Source of the DNA: Timema cristinae
Taxonomy: Eukaryota; Arthropoda; Insecta; Phasmatodea; Timematidae
Direction of reading: 5' to 3'
Length of the DNA stretch: 64,000 nt
NCBI GenBank assembly: GCA_039000515.1
Contig: JBCFYV010002255.1
Coordinates: forward strand, 16,578,890-16,642,889
Shown here: positions 47,303-58,142 of the stretch, piece after piece
Layout of the letters: every line of letters begins with the position of its first letter
Numbering within the stretch: the stretch's first letter is position 1
The notes under the pieces: model-generated
The model's database searches: none
Told to the model about the DNA's origin: nothing
What the model saw: the letters and a program-made list of their open reading frames with translations, nothing else
Program-made: the position numbers and the translations under genes

Positions 47303-47755
47303 ATTATTAGCACCGCGTCTTACTACCCATTCGGGTTATTCGCACTTACGCTAATGTGTAATGGTAGGGTGATTGTGAGATGAAATGGAGGACCTACAAT
47401 TTAACGTGGAATCCGAACCACGGTGGAGGCCTGGCACTCCCCACATTCACAAGATGTGATTAATACACGTCTTGTCTGAAGTGAAGGAAGGGTTTGGTAA
47501 TCAGATAAATCTGTGCCGGGACCGAGGATTGAACCCCGGCCGCCAGCACAAAGTCCGACACCTTACCCCTAGACCACCAGGTAAGACGTGTATTAATCAC
47601 AAACTTGTGAATGTGTGGAATGCCAGGCCTCTACCGTGGTTTGGATCTTAGTTGTAGGTCCTCCATTTCATCTCACAATCACCCTACCATTACACATTAG
47701 CGTAAGTGCGTATAAACCGAACGGGTATAAGACGCGGTGCTAATAATAATAATAA
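47303..47755. mobile_element. Head-to-head pair of family A SINEs
   Basis: 47303-47582 is family A on the minus strand, ending at 'ctagaccaccagg'. 47583-47755 is a head-truncated family A on the plus strand starting 'aagacgtgtattaatcacaa' with its own core and AAT tail. Head meets body with no spacer, giving an inverted pair that could fold on itself. Confidence 0.85.
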
Positions 47756-47764
47756 CCATTTTAT

Positions 47765-47807
47765 AAAATCAACCGTGGCGTATAGCCCAAAGGAGTAGTA
47801 AGACGCC
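47765..47807 (+). repeat. Isolated SINE 3' core fragment
   Basis: 'gcgtatagcccaaaggagta' followed by 'gtaagacgcc' is the shared SINE core with changes and no tail. Confidence 0.6.
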
Positions 47808-48067
47808 ATGAAACTGTTCCGTGGATCCGTTCTCGCACTATTCCTTTCCCTCCCACACGCCTATCTCACTATTCCACTCACGCACACTACCAATCTCCGT
47901 CCTTCTCTCTGTTTCTCTATCGACCGTCGTCTGTTTACATTTCACTTTTCGTTGCTCTCCGGATATCTTGACGCGGTTATAAATGCAACTGAAAGTGGCG
48001 TACGGCGTTTATTCTGTTCTTAACAGCGAGAGCTTGCATTACGGGAGTATTGTGTGATCGGTGACAG

Positions 48068-48091
48068 TATATAAATAATTAGTGTACAGTC
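48068..48091 (+). promoter_or_regulatory. Candidate core promoter of cuticle gene 2
   Basis: TATATAAAT (48068-48076) is followed by ACAGTC (48086-48091), a match to the arthropod initiator. This would give a 5' UTR of about 87 nt before the ATG at 48175. The spacing of about 20 bp is shorter than usual. Another TATAAAT lies at 47978-47984. Weak but well placed. Confidence 0.4.
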
Positions 48092-48174
48092 GTGTTGTTT
48101 GTGATATTTGATATATTTACAAAGTGTTTATTATATTTTTTAGTAAAAAAAAAAGTGAAAAGTGCTCAGACGTC

Positions 48175-48192
48175 ATGAGGCAGAGAAAACAG
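48175..48192 (+). CDS. Cuticular RR protein gene 2, first coding exon
   Basis: ATG AGG CAG AGA AAA CAG is followed by a GT donor (CAG|GTTGGT) in phase 0. The main exon at 61043 begins in phase 0 with a Leu-rich segment that lacks its own start. Together they give MRQRKQ-LLPLIVGLVVLVTLTDA, a textbook signal peptide with basic start, hydrophobic core and small residue before cleavage ahead of RRVRV. A tiny first exon that splits the signal peptide is the usual form of insect RR genes. It lies 12.85 kb from exon 2 on the same strand, with a TATA/initiator pair upstream. Inferred by splicing logic only. Confidence 0.7.
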
Positions 48193-48208
48193 GTTGGTCT
48201 TTAATAAT

Positions 48209-48365
48209 AATAATAAATATTATTATTATTATTATTATTAGCACCGCGTCTTACTACCCGTTCGGGTTATACGCACTTACGCTAATGTGTAATGGTAGGG
48301 TGATTGTGAGATAAATGAAGGACCTACAGTTTAACGTGGAATCCGAACCACGGTGGAGACCTGGC
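48209..48365 (-). mobile_element. SINE family A 17 bp inside the intron 5' end
   Basis: Head-truncated, from ATT tail and core to 'gtggagacctgg'. Perfect 10-bp TSD CTTTAATAAT (48199-48208 and 48366-48375). It landed just beyond the exon 1 splice donor and left the donor intact. Confidence 0.92.
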
Positions 48366-48954
48366 CTTTAATAATCGATTTATTTATTATAAAAATTTGC
48401 AAATTGTATCTTACATTAAACTATATGTAACATACTCTATATGTATGTTTATAACTTAGGACAGTGTTCACCAAACTGTGGCACGCGTATCGCCAAAGGC
48501 ACGCAAAGTATTTCAAGGTGGGTGCTTTACAACAGAGCTTTATTTATCATAAAATATGTTTTGATAGTAGTCTGATTAACAAATTAATGCAGATTCAATC
48601 GTAATATCAAATATTTTTAATAAGACTATTTTGATATGGCATTATTTAGCTTCATTACTAAAGCTCTACTAAAATTTAGAAAGGTAATTTATACATTATA
48701 AGATAAGAAATATTAGTATCATTTTTTAAGACTATCTGAAAGGGGTAGTTAGGCCTCAAAAGGGGTACGGGATGGAAAATTTTGGGAAACATTGAAATGG
48801 AAAAGGAAAATTTTATGATAATGATATCAAGATAAGGTGATTTATTCATAATTTAAAAATATACCATAATAAGAAAAGCTACTTTATCATTTCCCCCCTT
48901 TAAAACAAACGTTTTTAATATATTTTAGAAATTTGAGTTTTATTGGTCTAAGGG

Positions 48955-49172
48955 GTCACTCTTGCAATATACTGGACTATCAATAACGGGTATTTTGTGG
49001 TTCAAATCCCGGTCGGATGTATTGAGGGTGGTTTCACCTAAACTTCTATACATTCTCCTTCCAAGCAAATACGGGTACACTTCCTCTAGATTTAACATCC
49101 CTCAACCCTAACATACTAGCATAAATATTACATAAGCGTATAATCCAAATGCGTAGTAAGACATGGTGCTAA
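48955..49172 (+). mobile_element. SINE family C
   Basis: 'ctggactatcaataacgggt', B box 'gtggttcaaatcccggtcgg', body and core 'taatccaaatgcgtagtaag'. Head partly lost. Confidence 0.75.
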
Positions 49173-49847
49173 AAAAAATACACAATATTATTATAAAAAA
49201 AAGACAATATTTTATTTTAAATTTCTGATCAGATTATTTTAGCTCCAAATTTTTAACAAATCAATTAGTTAAAGGAGGATTTTAATAATGTAAGGTTCGT
49301 TTTATCCTTAAGGGTACAAGCAAGCTAACCTTACACGGTTCCACTATGGCGTAGCTTATATTATATGATAAGTCAAGTGTAGAATGCTACGTTTAAGGGT
49401 GAAGAGAGAAAAGGTATTAATTATATAAATCCAACCATAACGATGATGAAGTCGGTGTTTTCAACAAAGCTGGCATTTGTAAATGATGCAACTTTACTTG
49501 GTTTAATATAGCTCATTCATCATTGTCATATCTGTAAATAAAAACGCTTTACCTAGTAGAAACGTTCGCTTCTCATCTGTCGGATTGCACGCTCTCTTTC
49601 TCATATATCATCTGTTGTACAATTATTTTTACTGTAAAAATGCTTGAACGTAAATTTTTACTAAAAAAATAATTGCAACGTCTCTTAAGGTAAAAGTGAA
49701 ATTTAAAGTTGTCATGGCATAGAAAGTTTACATTTATCCAAATATTTACAATAACAATAGTTCATCGACCTTGCCAGTTAAACTTAATCGAGCTTAAAAC
49801 TCCCATTGACAAACGTGACCTTGGTTCAATACCTGACAGCTTTTTTT

Positions 49848-50080
49848 TTGTCACCGCGTCTTACTACCCGTTCGTTATTTTAGGTTGAGGAAGGTTTATA
49901 AGACAGGAAATGTACCCACAATTAAGTGTAGGGAGAGTAAGAAAAGAAAACGTTTTAAGAAAAACAACCCTCAGATAAACCTTACCGCGATTCTAACAAT
50001 GGACTCCCTGTGATCGAAAGACCAGTCTATTGCGATAGTTGACGCCTTAGATCAATCGACCACCGAATATGTATCCTGGT
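49848..50080 (-). mobile_element. SINE family C, internally deleted
   Basis: 'caccgcgtcttactacccgt' is followed directly by 'gaggaaggtttataagacag', so the segment with 'gggttatacgc' is lost. The rest reaches the head 'gatcaatcgaccaccga'. Confidence 0.7.
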
Positions 50081-50280
50081 AGATCTTGTATAGGGAAGGA
50101 AACAATTTTGAAAGCATAAGTATAGATAAACTAGATAGAAAAACATTTCAGATTAAAAAATATAATGTACTGAAGTAATTGCCCCCTTATATGTTTAAAA
50201 AATTTCTTAGAATGAAATAATAATCTCAAATTAAATACAAAAGAATAACGTAAACCATATAGTATAGGCCTGAATAACTC

Positions 50281-50530
50281 ATTTATTTATTTTGGTGTCT
50301 TTAACGTGCACATTACAAATACAAAGCTTTATCAAAACACAATTTTAAGCTAACTTATGACACCTAAATGATAGCACTCAGCCTTAGAAGAATACTTAAT
50401 GTTTGTATATTGGAATGGACAAATAAATGCACAACTGTCAACCTTTTGGAAGCCGTCTAGAATTGAACTAACTCCTTAATTTAGAAGGATATACTTCAAG
50501 TGCTAACATCTTGCTGCAATTGTTTTAACA
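50281..50530 (-). repeat. Possible family I relic
   Basis: 'gtgtctttaacgtgcacatt' and 'gatagcactcagccttagaa' resemble the 3' part of family I. The tRNA-like head ('ctagaattgaactaact') is decayed. Confidence 0.4.
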
Positions 50531-50544
50531 TAACATTTTTATTT

Positions 50545-50775
50545 TTGCGTCTTATTACTCGATCGGAATGTATACGTTCATTAACTAGTCTAATACTGTA
50601 TTGACAAGGAGGGTAGAATCTTAAGAGGAAATGTACCCTCATAAGAGTGGAGGGATAAGGGTAAATAATTTGATAAACCTCACAACACTCAACCGTAATT
50701 CAAATCCCGATTTCCTCGTTATTGGCAAACCAGTATTGTGTGATAGTGACACGTTAGACTACTTGACCACCGATG
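50545..50775 (-). mobile_element. SINE family C, diverged
   Basis: 'gcgtcttattactcgatcgg' core remnant, 'gagggtagaatcttaagagg', B box 'gtaattcaaatcccgat', head 'gactacttgaccaccgatgt'. Confidence 0.7.
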
Positions 50776-50794
50776 TGGGTTTGTATAAAGTATT

Positions 50795-51015
50795 TTTTTA
50801 AAGATACTACGTGTTCGGACTAATAAAATATTCACACTAATGGGATTGAGGTGATAAAAATGTAATTAAGAGAAAATGTATCTGAATTCACGTGGAAAGA
50901 GATTAAAAGGATTTTAAAATATATATATTTCAGTACGCCTGCACGAATTCGAACTACAATCTCCGTATCATGGTAAAACCAGACAGTTATATATTTACGC
51001 CATAGTCTGCATGCC
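50795..51015 (-). repeat. Degraded SINE C-like copy
   Basis: 'ctacgtgttcggactaataa', 'gtatctgaattcacgtggaa', B box 'cacgaattcgaactacaatc'. It follows the previous copy at once. Confidence 0.5.
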
Positions 51016-51887
51016 AACTAAAGCGTGTAAGTTGAATCAATATAGGATATTATCCTTTGACGTATTTCATTTCTCCAAATTTATCCGAGAGATCGTTAAG
51101 TAGCTAATACATTTATAATTAGGTTAAGTATTTAAACCTAAGTTTAATTTAGGTTAAAACAATTGCGAAGACAAACTACTAATAATTTATGTTGAGTGAA
51201 ACTCTGACCACGCATTTACGTTTGGAGAAAATAATAATAATAATAATAAAAGAACAATGCACGGCACTACCCCACGCATTAAACTGGTGCACCTGACCAG
51301 TTATGTAACCTAGCCTACTTGTCTGACACACAGATTGCCTTTATAGGCGTGTAAGGCGGCCCACGGTGATTTTCGTCTTGACTATTCACAGGTTGTCCGC
51401 GTGAAAGTCGTAAAAGAGACGGCCTCAAGGTATTAAGATATTCCTTTACCATTCGCACGATATTTAAATTAATTACTTTCCACTTTTACAACAGAAATCT
51501 TTAAGTAGATCAAGTATATTGTCGTAACTCGAATATCGGCATTCACTTCCGTTCGGGTGACTACTTCCTAAAACGTGATCTTTTTTTTTATATAGGTTTG
51601 TGTGAATCTTACGTGGCTAAGAGTAAATAGGTTAGTCATAATCATAGGTATATCCCTACTGAAGCCTTCAAGTGGTTAGTTATCGAATCTCGTTAGAATC
51701 ATTTTATGTGGAAATATAACAGAAAATATAATTAAAAAGAATTGGTTAAATTTTATTACTAGCACTCATTTCAAAGTTGATTTTATTTTAACTTTATTGT
51801 CGACTAAACCATATCCTACTTCCCGAAATAAAGTAACGTCAATTAAAAAAAATTTTTACATAGAATATGTAGAAAAATTTTTTTCAA

Positions 51888-52128
51888 CGCCACATCTTAC
51901 TACCCGCTCGGGATATACTCCTATATACTGATTAATCTCATGTGTTAATAGATGAGTAAGGTTAAATTGAGAGTAATGTACTTGAATTTGCGTGGAGGTA
52001 GAGTAGCAAACCTTTTAAGAAAAACCACCCTCAGTACATCCAAACAAAATGGAACCTCATCCCGTCATCAGCAGTCTAGCATATATGAAAAGTGACTCCT
52101 TAGACCATGCAGCCACTGAAGCGGAGTT
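51888..52128 (-). mobile_element. SINE family C
   Basis: 'cttactacccgctcgggata', 'gtacttgaatttgcgtggag', decayed B box, head 'ccttagaccatgcagccact'. Confidence 0.8.
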
Positions 52129-52212
52129 CTTATAAATTGAAATATTGAAATACATTCGAAGCTACATATATTGTTTCTTTCTTACGCAAGCTAATTAATA
52201 TACTAATATTTA

Positions 52213-52450
52213 TCCCCCGTGTCTTATTACCTATGTGGACGATTCGCATTTAAGCACACTTAACGTGGTGGAAGAATAAGGCAGAATTTAGAGGAAACGT
52301 ACCCACATTTCCTTTTAGGGAGGTTTGGTAAATTAATTAGGAAAAACCAAGCACACTCGGATGGTTTCAAAACTCAATCCACCCATCAACGGTAGTCCAG
52401 TCTTTTGCAAAAGTGACATCTTTTAGACCATTTGACCACCGAAGTGGGTT
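52213..52450 (-). mobile_element. SINE family C, diverged
   Basis: 'cgtgtcttattacctatgtg', 'gtacccacatttccttttag', head 'tagaccatttgaccaccgaa'. A family A copy inserted just beyond its head end. Confidence 0.7.
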
Positions 52451-52459
52451 TTTTGAAAA

Positions 52460-52463
<4 letters not shown>

Positions 52464-52521
<58 letters not shown>

Positions 52522-52666
52522 TATTAGCACCACGTCTTACTACCCATTCGGGTTATACGCACTTACGCTAATATGTAATGGTAGGGTGATTGTGAGATGA
52601 AATGGAGGACCTACAGTTTAACGTAGAATCCGAACCACGGTTGAGGCCTGGCATTCCCCACATTTA
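52464..52666 (-). mobile_element. SINE family A, head-truncated
   Basis: About 60 bp of ATT tail, core 'cttactacccattcgggtta', body to 'ggcattccccacattta'. TSD TTGAAAAGTTA (52453-52463 and 52667-52677). Confidence 0.92.
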
Positions 52667-52947
52667 TTGAAAAGTTAATTCTATTTTATTAAGCGCACAA
52701 TCAAAAGTTAAATAGCTCAAATAAAATTTAAAATATTTAACGCATAGCTCTAATAATAGATGCCATTCAAAAGTTACATTTTATAACATAAAGATTAAGC
52801 ATATAGGAATAGTGGTATCCAAACAAATGCACCAATATCATCTGATTAGAAGTGATTAGAAGCTATTTAAATACTAATACAACATATTAACTGATACAAC
52901 TGGGATTTAATCCCGGCTTCTAGTGTCAATCAACACTGTCAGCTATA

Positions 52948-53200
52948 TAAGACCCACTTCGGTGACCACGTGGTCTAACGCGCTACTCTCTTGTTAGACT
53001 AGACTGCCGATAACAAGGACATCGCGTTTCTAATTTAGGTCGGGTGTAATGAGGTTTTTCCCCCAAAATGATTTTACAATCTCCCTCCATGCAAATGCGA
53101 GTACACTTCCTCTAAATATAACCTTCTAAAACACTAAAACCATGTGTGTAATTATTACATAAGGGTATAACTCAAACGGGTAGTAATATGCGGTGCTTAA
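52948..53200 (+). mobile_element. SINE family C, full length
   Basis: Complete head 'cccacttcggtgaccacgtg' then 'gtctaacgcgctactctctt', decayed B box, body, core 'aactcaaacgggtagtaata'. A good reference for the C head. Confidence 0.88.
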
Positions 53201-53789
53201 AAAATAAGCTATGTAAGCGTAAATAGTCTAAGGGGATAAAGACATGGAACACATTTTCATTGTAAGCTAAACAAAACAAACAACATCCGGCCATATGTCC
53301 AGAAAGTTTTTTTTACCTTTTGTTGTGAATTTGTTTTCACAGTTTCAACTGTTGTCTTGTCCCAAATTATGTATCGCCTACTTTCCAATACTTTCAGAAG
53401 ACTACCTTTCCATTACAGAGATAAACTTGTATTTTATTGTATATACCTTTTATCACAACGAAATTGTGAATATAACAAATTGAGAGTTGTTTGAAACGAT
53501 AATGTAATACATTTAAACAAATTATTATTTTAACGAGATGATAGTTTGTCTACAATATTTATAAATAGTAAAATTACTACACGATTATATATGTATGGGT
53601 TATTTCAATATTTAGCTTCTTATTTACAATCACTTCGATAAAATCAAGTCACATGATCTTTCACTACCTTAACTTTAATAATTAGATTACTATGAAATTA
53701 TATTTATAAGGAAGTTTTAAATAAGATTAAAGCGGGCATAAACTCTGTTGGTAGACCATTTATCTACTGATATAAAAATACATCTTTTT
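53201..53789. other. Intronic spacer, nothing recognised
   Basis: AT-rich without family matches. A 62-codon open frame (53295-53483) has no recognisable features. Confidence 0.45.
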
Positions 53790-54035
53790 TGCGCAGCATC
53801 TTAATACTCGTTCGGGTTTATACGCTTAGATACCAATTAAAATTATGGTTTTAGGGTTTATTGAGGTTATATTCACAGTAAGTGTACCAGTATTTGCGTA
53901 GAGGGAGAGTGGAAACCAATTTTGGAAAAACCACCTTCAGTAAACTCAATCGAAATTCGAACCTTGATCTACCAGTCATCAACAGTGTAGTCTACTGTGA
54001 GAGTAGCGCGTTAGACCACGGGGCCACCGAATACC
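53790..54035 (-). mobile_element. SINE family C
   Basis: 'gcgcagcatcttaatactcg', 'gtaccagtatttgcgtagag', B box 'cgaaattcgaaccttgat', head 'gttagaccacggggccaccg'. Confidence 0.82.
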
Positions 54036-54245
54036 GGTAGTAATACATCTTTCGAATCCTATAAAAATCCAACTATGCTACTGTCAAAAATTGTATATTT
54101 CATTTCCTAACTGTTAAACTAACGGTATGGGATATGATTGTGTTTTTATCTAAGATTTAAATTAGATTTAACCACCAATTTCCAGAGAAGACAGGTATTT
54201 AAACATTTATGATTAAAACCAATAATTTTTGACGCGTTTAACGTA

Positions 54246-54248
54246 TAA

Positions 54249-54336
<88 letters not shown>

Positions 54337-54601
54337 GCGCCGCGTCTTACTACCCGTTCGGGTTATACGCACTTACGCTAATGTGTAATGGTAGGGTGAT
54401 TGTGAGATGAAATGGAGGACCTACAGTTTAACGTGGAATCCGAACCACGGTGGAGGCCTGGCATTCCCCACATTCACAAGATGTCTTGTCAGAGGTGAAG
54501 GAAGGGTTTGGAAATCAGATAAATCTGTGCTGGGACCGAGTATTGAACCCCGGCTGCCAGCATAGAAGTCTGACACCTTACCCCTAGACCACCAGGTCAC
54601 C
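54246..54601 (-). mobile_element. SINE family A with the longest ATT tail in the window
   Basis: ATT array of about 85 bp (54252-54336), core and full body with internal deletion, head 'agaccaccaggtcacc'. Short TSD AACGTA (54240-54245 and 54602-54607), followed by similar A-rich sequence. Confidence 0.9.
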
Positions 54602-55149
54602 AACGTAAAAAATAAAATCAACTCCAAAAATGAATGTTTTTGTTTTGTTAAAAACTAGTTGTCAAATTAAATTGTTCTTATAAATGCATGAGTGAATTTT
54701 TATAAAGGTTAGATGTTTGTGCAATAAAAAAAAGAGAACATTAAACAATGTTTTAATTAATGGACAGAAGTAGGCTTTTAAAAACATTGAAGACTTTTTT
54801 CCAAACATCTGCTAAGTGCATGTCAAGGTACCCAAGGTCACTAACGGAATTAAGGCGACACAATGAAATTACGCCAGTTAGAAGTTCTTGGAAAGTATTG
54901 CAACTATTTTTCTAAAAAAAAAACCACTACAACTCTGGTTCCAATGAATGAATACAATGCCTTGGTATTTCACTATAATCTAAAGTTATTGTCCGTGACG
55001 AAAATATCACTTACTTTCTTTCCAAACATATATGCTGATAGTCGCAATATAGGACGAGCACTAAAAAAAACCTTCACATTATTTTGTTAATTATTGAACC
55101 TAAGCCTCCGAAATCGAAGTCTACTTCACCATTCTTGTGGACACCCTTT

Positions 55150-55185
55150 CCATATATATATATATATATATACATATATATATAC

Positions 55186-55218
<33 letters not shown>
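55150..55218. repeat. (TA)n then (GA)n microsatellite
   Basis: TA-rich array with CATATA interruptions at 55154-55202, followed by (AG)n at 55203-55218. Confidence 0.9.
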
Positions 55219-55224
55219 AATATC

Positions 55225-55640
55225 TTCTCAAGTAAACAGCCCGATGGTTGATTTGATGTGATTTATATATATTCAAAGCGAAGCGGGACATGCATTTAGC
55301 CCTTCAGCTGGTTAGTGTTGCCTTCACTATCTGGTAGAAATTCCATCAACTACGGGCGTTCAGGAAGTCTCCCCGTTATCTTATACACTAAATGTATATT
55401 AGCAAAAGCAAAAGGGTTTACCTATTTTGCCAGGGAAGGTATTTTCACATACCTCCCAAGGTTATATTTTACATGCCACAATCAACGTGTGACTGGTGGC
55501 TTTACTTATTCTCCGAAGGAAGTTGTGCTACGGATTTTTACCACTAAAAAAAAACCCGTTGACCTCGACTGGGTTTGAGCTCACGAACATCGGGTCCGGA
55601 GGCTAGTACTCTACCACAATATCACCGAGGTTTACACATA
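55225..55640 (-). mobile_element. SINE family F, full length
   Basis: On the minus strand the head 'tcggtgatattgtggtagag' and B box 'gagctcaaacccagtcgagg' lead into the F body. It ends at 'caagtaaacagcccgatggt', like the end of the 44250 copy. Confidence 0.72.
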
Positions 55641-55649
55641 TATTGCCGC

Positions 55650-55715
55650 GTATAATTACTACGAGTTCAGTCTATTGTGAGAGTGATACTTTAGACTATT
55701 TGGCCACCAAAGCGG
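55650..55715 (-). repeat. SINE family C head fragment
   Basis: 'cagtctattgtgagagtgat' and 'gactatttggccaccaaagc' only. Body absent. Confidence 0.6.
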
Positions 55716-55970
55716 TTGAAAGTATTTAAATCTATAACAAATATCATAAATAAAAAACTAATTATAAGTGTCCAACTAAATAAATCAGCTGCTTTTGTCA
55801 AGGAGAGATTTTTTATACTAATGAGAAGTTTGGATGAACTGGGATTAAATGCTCGTATGAAGCTTATTAATGAATTAATTGTATACTAATAATCAGTAAG
55901 TAAAAGTGAAACGTGGATTTTAGCTTTCTATATTTAGGGAAAACTCTTTCTTGAAAATAAAGTGTATACA

Positions 55971-56260
55971 TTATTATTATTAGCACCACGTCTTACTACC
56001 CATTCGGGTTATACACACTTACGCTAATGTGTAATGGTAGGGTGATTGTGAGAAGAAATGAAGGACCTACAGTTTAACGTGGAATCCTAACCACGGTGGA
56101 GGCCTGGCACTCTACACATTCACAAGTTGAAATTAATATACGTCTTGTCAGAGGTGAAGGAAGGGTTTGGTAATCAGATAAATCTGTGCCGGGACCGAGG
56201 ATTGAACCTCGGACCCCCAGAACAAAAGTCCGACACCTTACCCCTAGACCACCAGGTCAC
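55971..56260 (-). mobile_element. SINE family A, full length
   Basis: Short ATT tail, core 'cttactacccattcgggtta', complete body with the undeleted form, B box and head. No convincing duplication was found. Confidence 0.88.
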
Positions 56261-56579
56261 GGATGTTTATGTTTAACACAATAACTGTAAAAAGAGTTTA
56301 ATGATTGTGGCAAACCGTTATAAAACTTAAGTTAAATTGTATGGGCTAATTTTATTGTGCAACACCATTTGTTAACAGAAATACACATACTTATTGGTTT
56401 AGTTTATAACTACGACCACAAAAAAAGGATAAGTTTTTCAATGCAAGTCCAACCGATTATTTCGTGTGTTTCGACTGTAACAAAAGATAACCAAATATTT
56501 ATGAATGTTGAAAGCAATATTTTGTAAACTAACTGGGATCCATAACAATAAGAATAAATGCTACACTAATGAAATATAA

Positions 56580-56785
56580 CTAGCGTGATAGAGTAAAGAA
56601 ATGAGGAAAGAAGCGTTTTAGAGGTAAGCTACCCACATTTATGTGGAAGGAGAATGGAAAACCACATAAGAAAAACCACCCTCGATACACCCAACCGTGA
56701 ATCAAACCCTAATCTCTCCGTCATCAACGGGACACTCTTAACAGGAGAGTATATAACACTAATGGGTAGTAAACCACGGTGATAA
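56580..56785 (-). repeat. SINE family C, rearranged
   Basis: 'tagaggtaagctacccacat' and 'gataaccaccctcgatacac'-like body with a decayed B box. The right end reads 'ctaatgggtagtaaaccacg', a core in the opposite sense, so two fragments may be fused. Confidence 0.45.
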
Positions 56786-57214
56786 AAAAAAGTCCTATTT
56801 GAATCATTTTTTTGGGACAAATATTGATTCTATTTAACTAAATTATTATTGGTTTTATTTGATACGTATTGATGGGTTAATATCTATCATATTTGACAGC
56901 TTCGGATAACATGACTTGACGTATGAATACATGAGAATTTGTAGTTATTGTAAAAATATTATTTCTATCTGAATGCGACTGTAGATGAAATGGTAAATAA
57001 CAACATACCCCACCCATCCTCTCTCCTCCCCTTCTAGCATGCTTTCGTTTCACCTTCGTTTAGATTCAATCTGTTAAGTCACGTGGCTCGACTTGCGCCA
57101 ATAGCCAAGAATGTGGTTCCAAGCATAATGAGGATAAAAAAAATTGGAACTTTTCTAAAAGAAAAAAAGAAGATATATATATATATATAGCGGTAAACGG
57201 GCATTCACTAACAA

Positions 57215-57389
57215 ATACCTCTGACAAGACATGTATTAATCACAACTTGTGAATGTGGGGAATGCCAGGCCTCCACCGTGGTTCGGATTCCACGTTAAAC
57301 TGTAGGTCCTCCATTTCATCTCACAATCACCCTACCGTTACACATTAGCGTAAGTGCGTATAGCTCGAACGGGTAGTAAGACTCGGTGC

Positions 57390-57434
<45 letters not shown>

Positions 57435-57437
57435 CAA
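57215..57437 (+). mobile_element. SINE family A, head-truncated
   Basis: Starts at 'tacctctgacaagacatgta', has the complete core and AAT tail. Perfect TSD CACTAACAA (57206-57214 and 57438-57446). Confidence 0.92.
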
Positions 57438-57537
57438 CACTAACAACCATTTCAAATCGTATTATTAAAAGTTCAAAGAATGTGAAGAACAAATATAATA
57501 TATATAATATAGAGCAAATATTTCCTTCTTTTTTTTC

Positions 57538-57690
57538 ATTTATTTAAGATATTTAACGTGCATTTTCTGAACTCACTGATTACGGCTACATCAGCACACG
57601 ACTTATTAAATAACTTATATATAGAACAGTCGGCCTAAATTCAAACATTTCAATGGAACGTATTTTCGAAAGAGTACGACATGACGACTT
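57538..57690 (-). repeat. Repeat family I, partial
   Basis: 'agatatttaacgtgcatttt' and 'ctgaactcactgattacggc' match 28378. The right side diverges before a tRNA-like head. Confidence 0.55.
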
Positions 57691-57852
57691 CATGTTTACA
57701 TTCAGGCAAAAGAGGGCCACTTTGAGTATAATGTTAGACAGCTACATATTACTGGGATACAAACCTGACTATAGCTTTGAAAAACAAGGTTAAATGGGAC
57801 ACACGTTCATAGTATGTGAGTTTTTTCGTTGTTTTTGTGTGTCCTTTCCACA

Positions 57853-58142
57853 ATTATTATTAGCACCGCGTCTTACTACCCGTTTGGGTTATACGCACTT
57901 ACGCTAATGTGTAATGGTAGGGTGATTGTGAGATGAAATGGAGGACCTACAGTTTAACGTGGAATCCGAACCACGGTGGAGGCCTGGCATTCCCCACATT
58001 CACAAGTTGTGATTAATACACGTATTGTCAGAGGTGAAGAAAGGGTTTGGCAATCAGATTAATCTGTGTCGGGACCGAGGATTGAACCCCGGACCTCAGC
58101 ACAGAAGTCAAACCCCTTACTCCTAGACCACCAGATCACCCT
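57853..58142 (-). mobile_element. SINE family A, full length
   Basis: Intact core with one change (cgtttggg), full body and head. TSD CTTTCCACA (57844-57852 and 58143-58151). Confidence 0.92.

Noticed and set aside
47808..48023. Open frame with a signal-peptide-like start (MKLFRGSVLALFLSLP)
   Set aside because: It starts directly after a SINE core fragment, has no downstream domain, and lies in the upstream region of gene 2. The hydrophobic start is probably chance.
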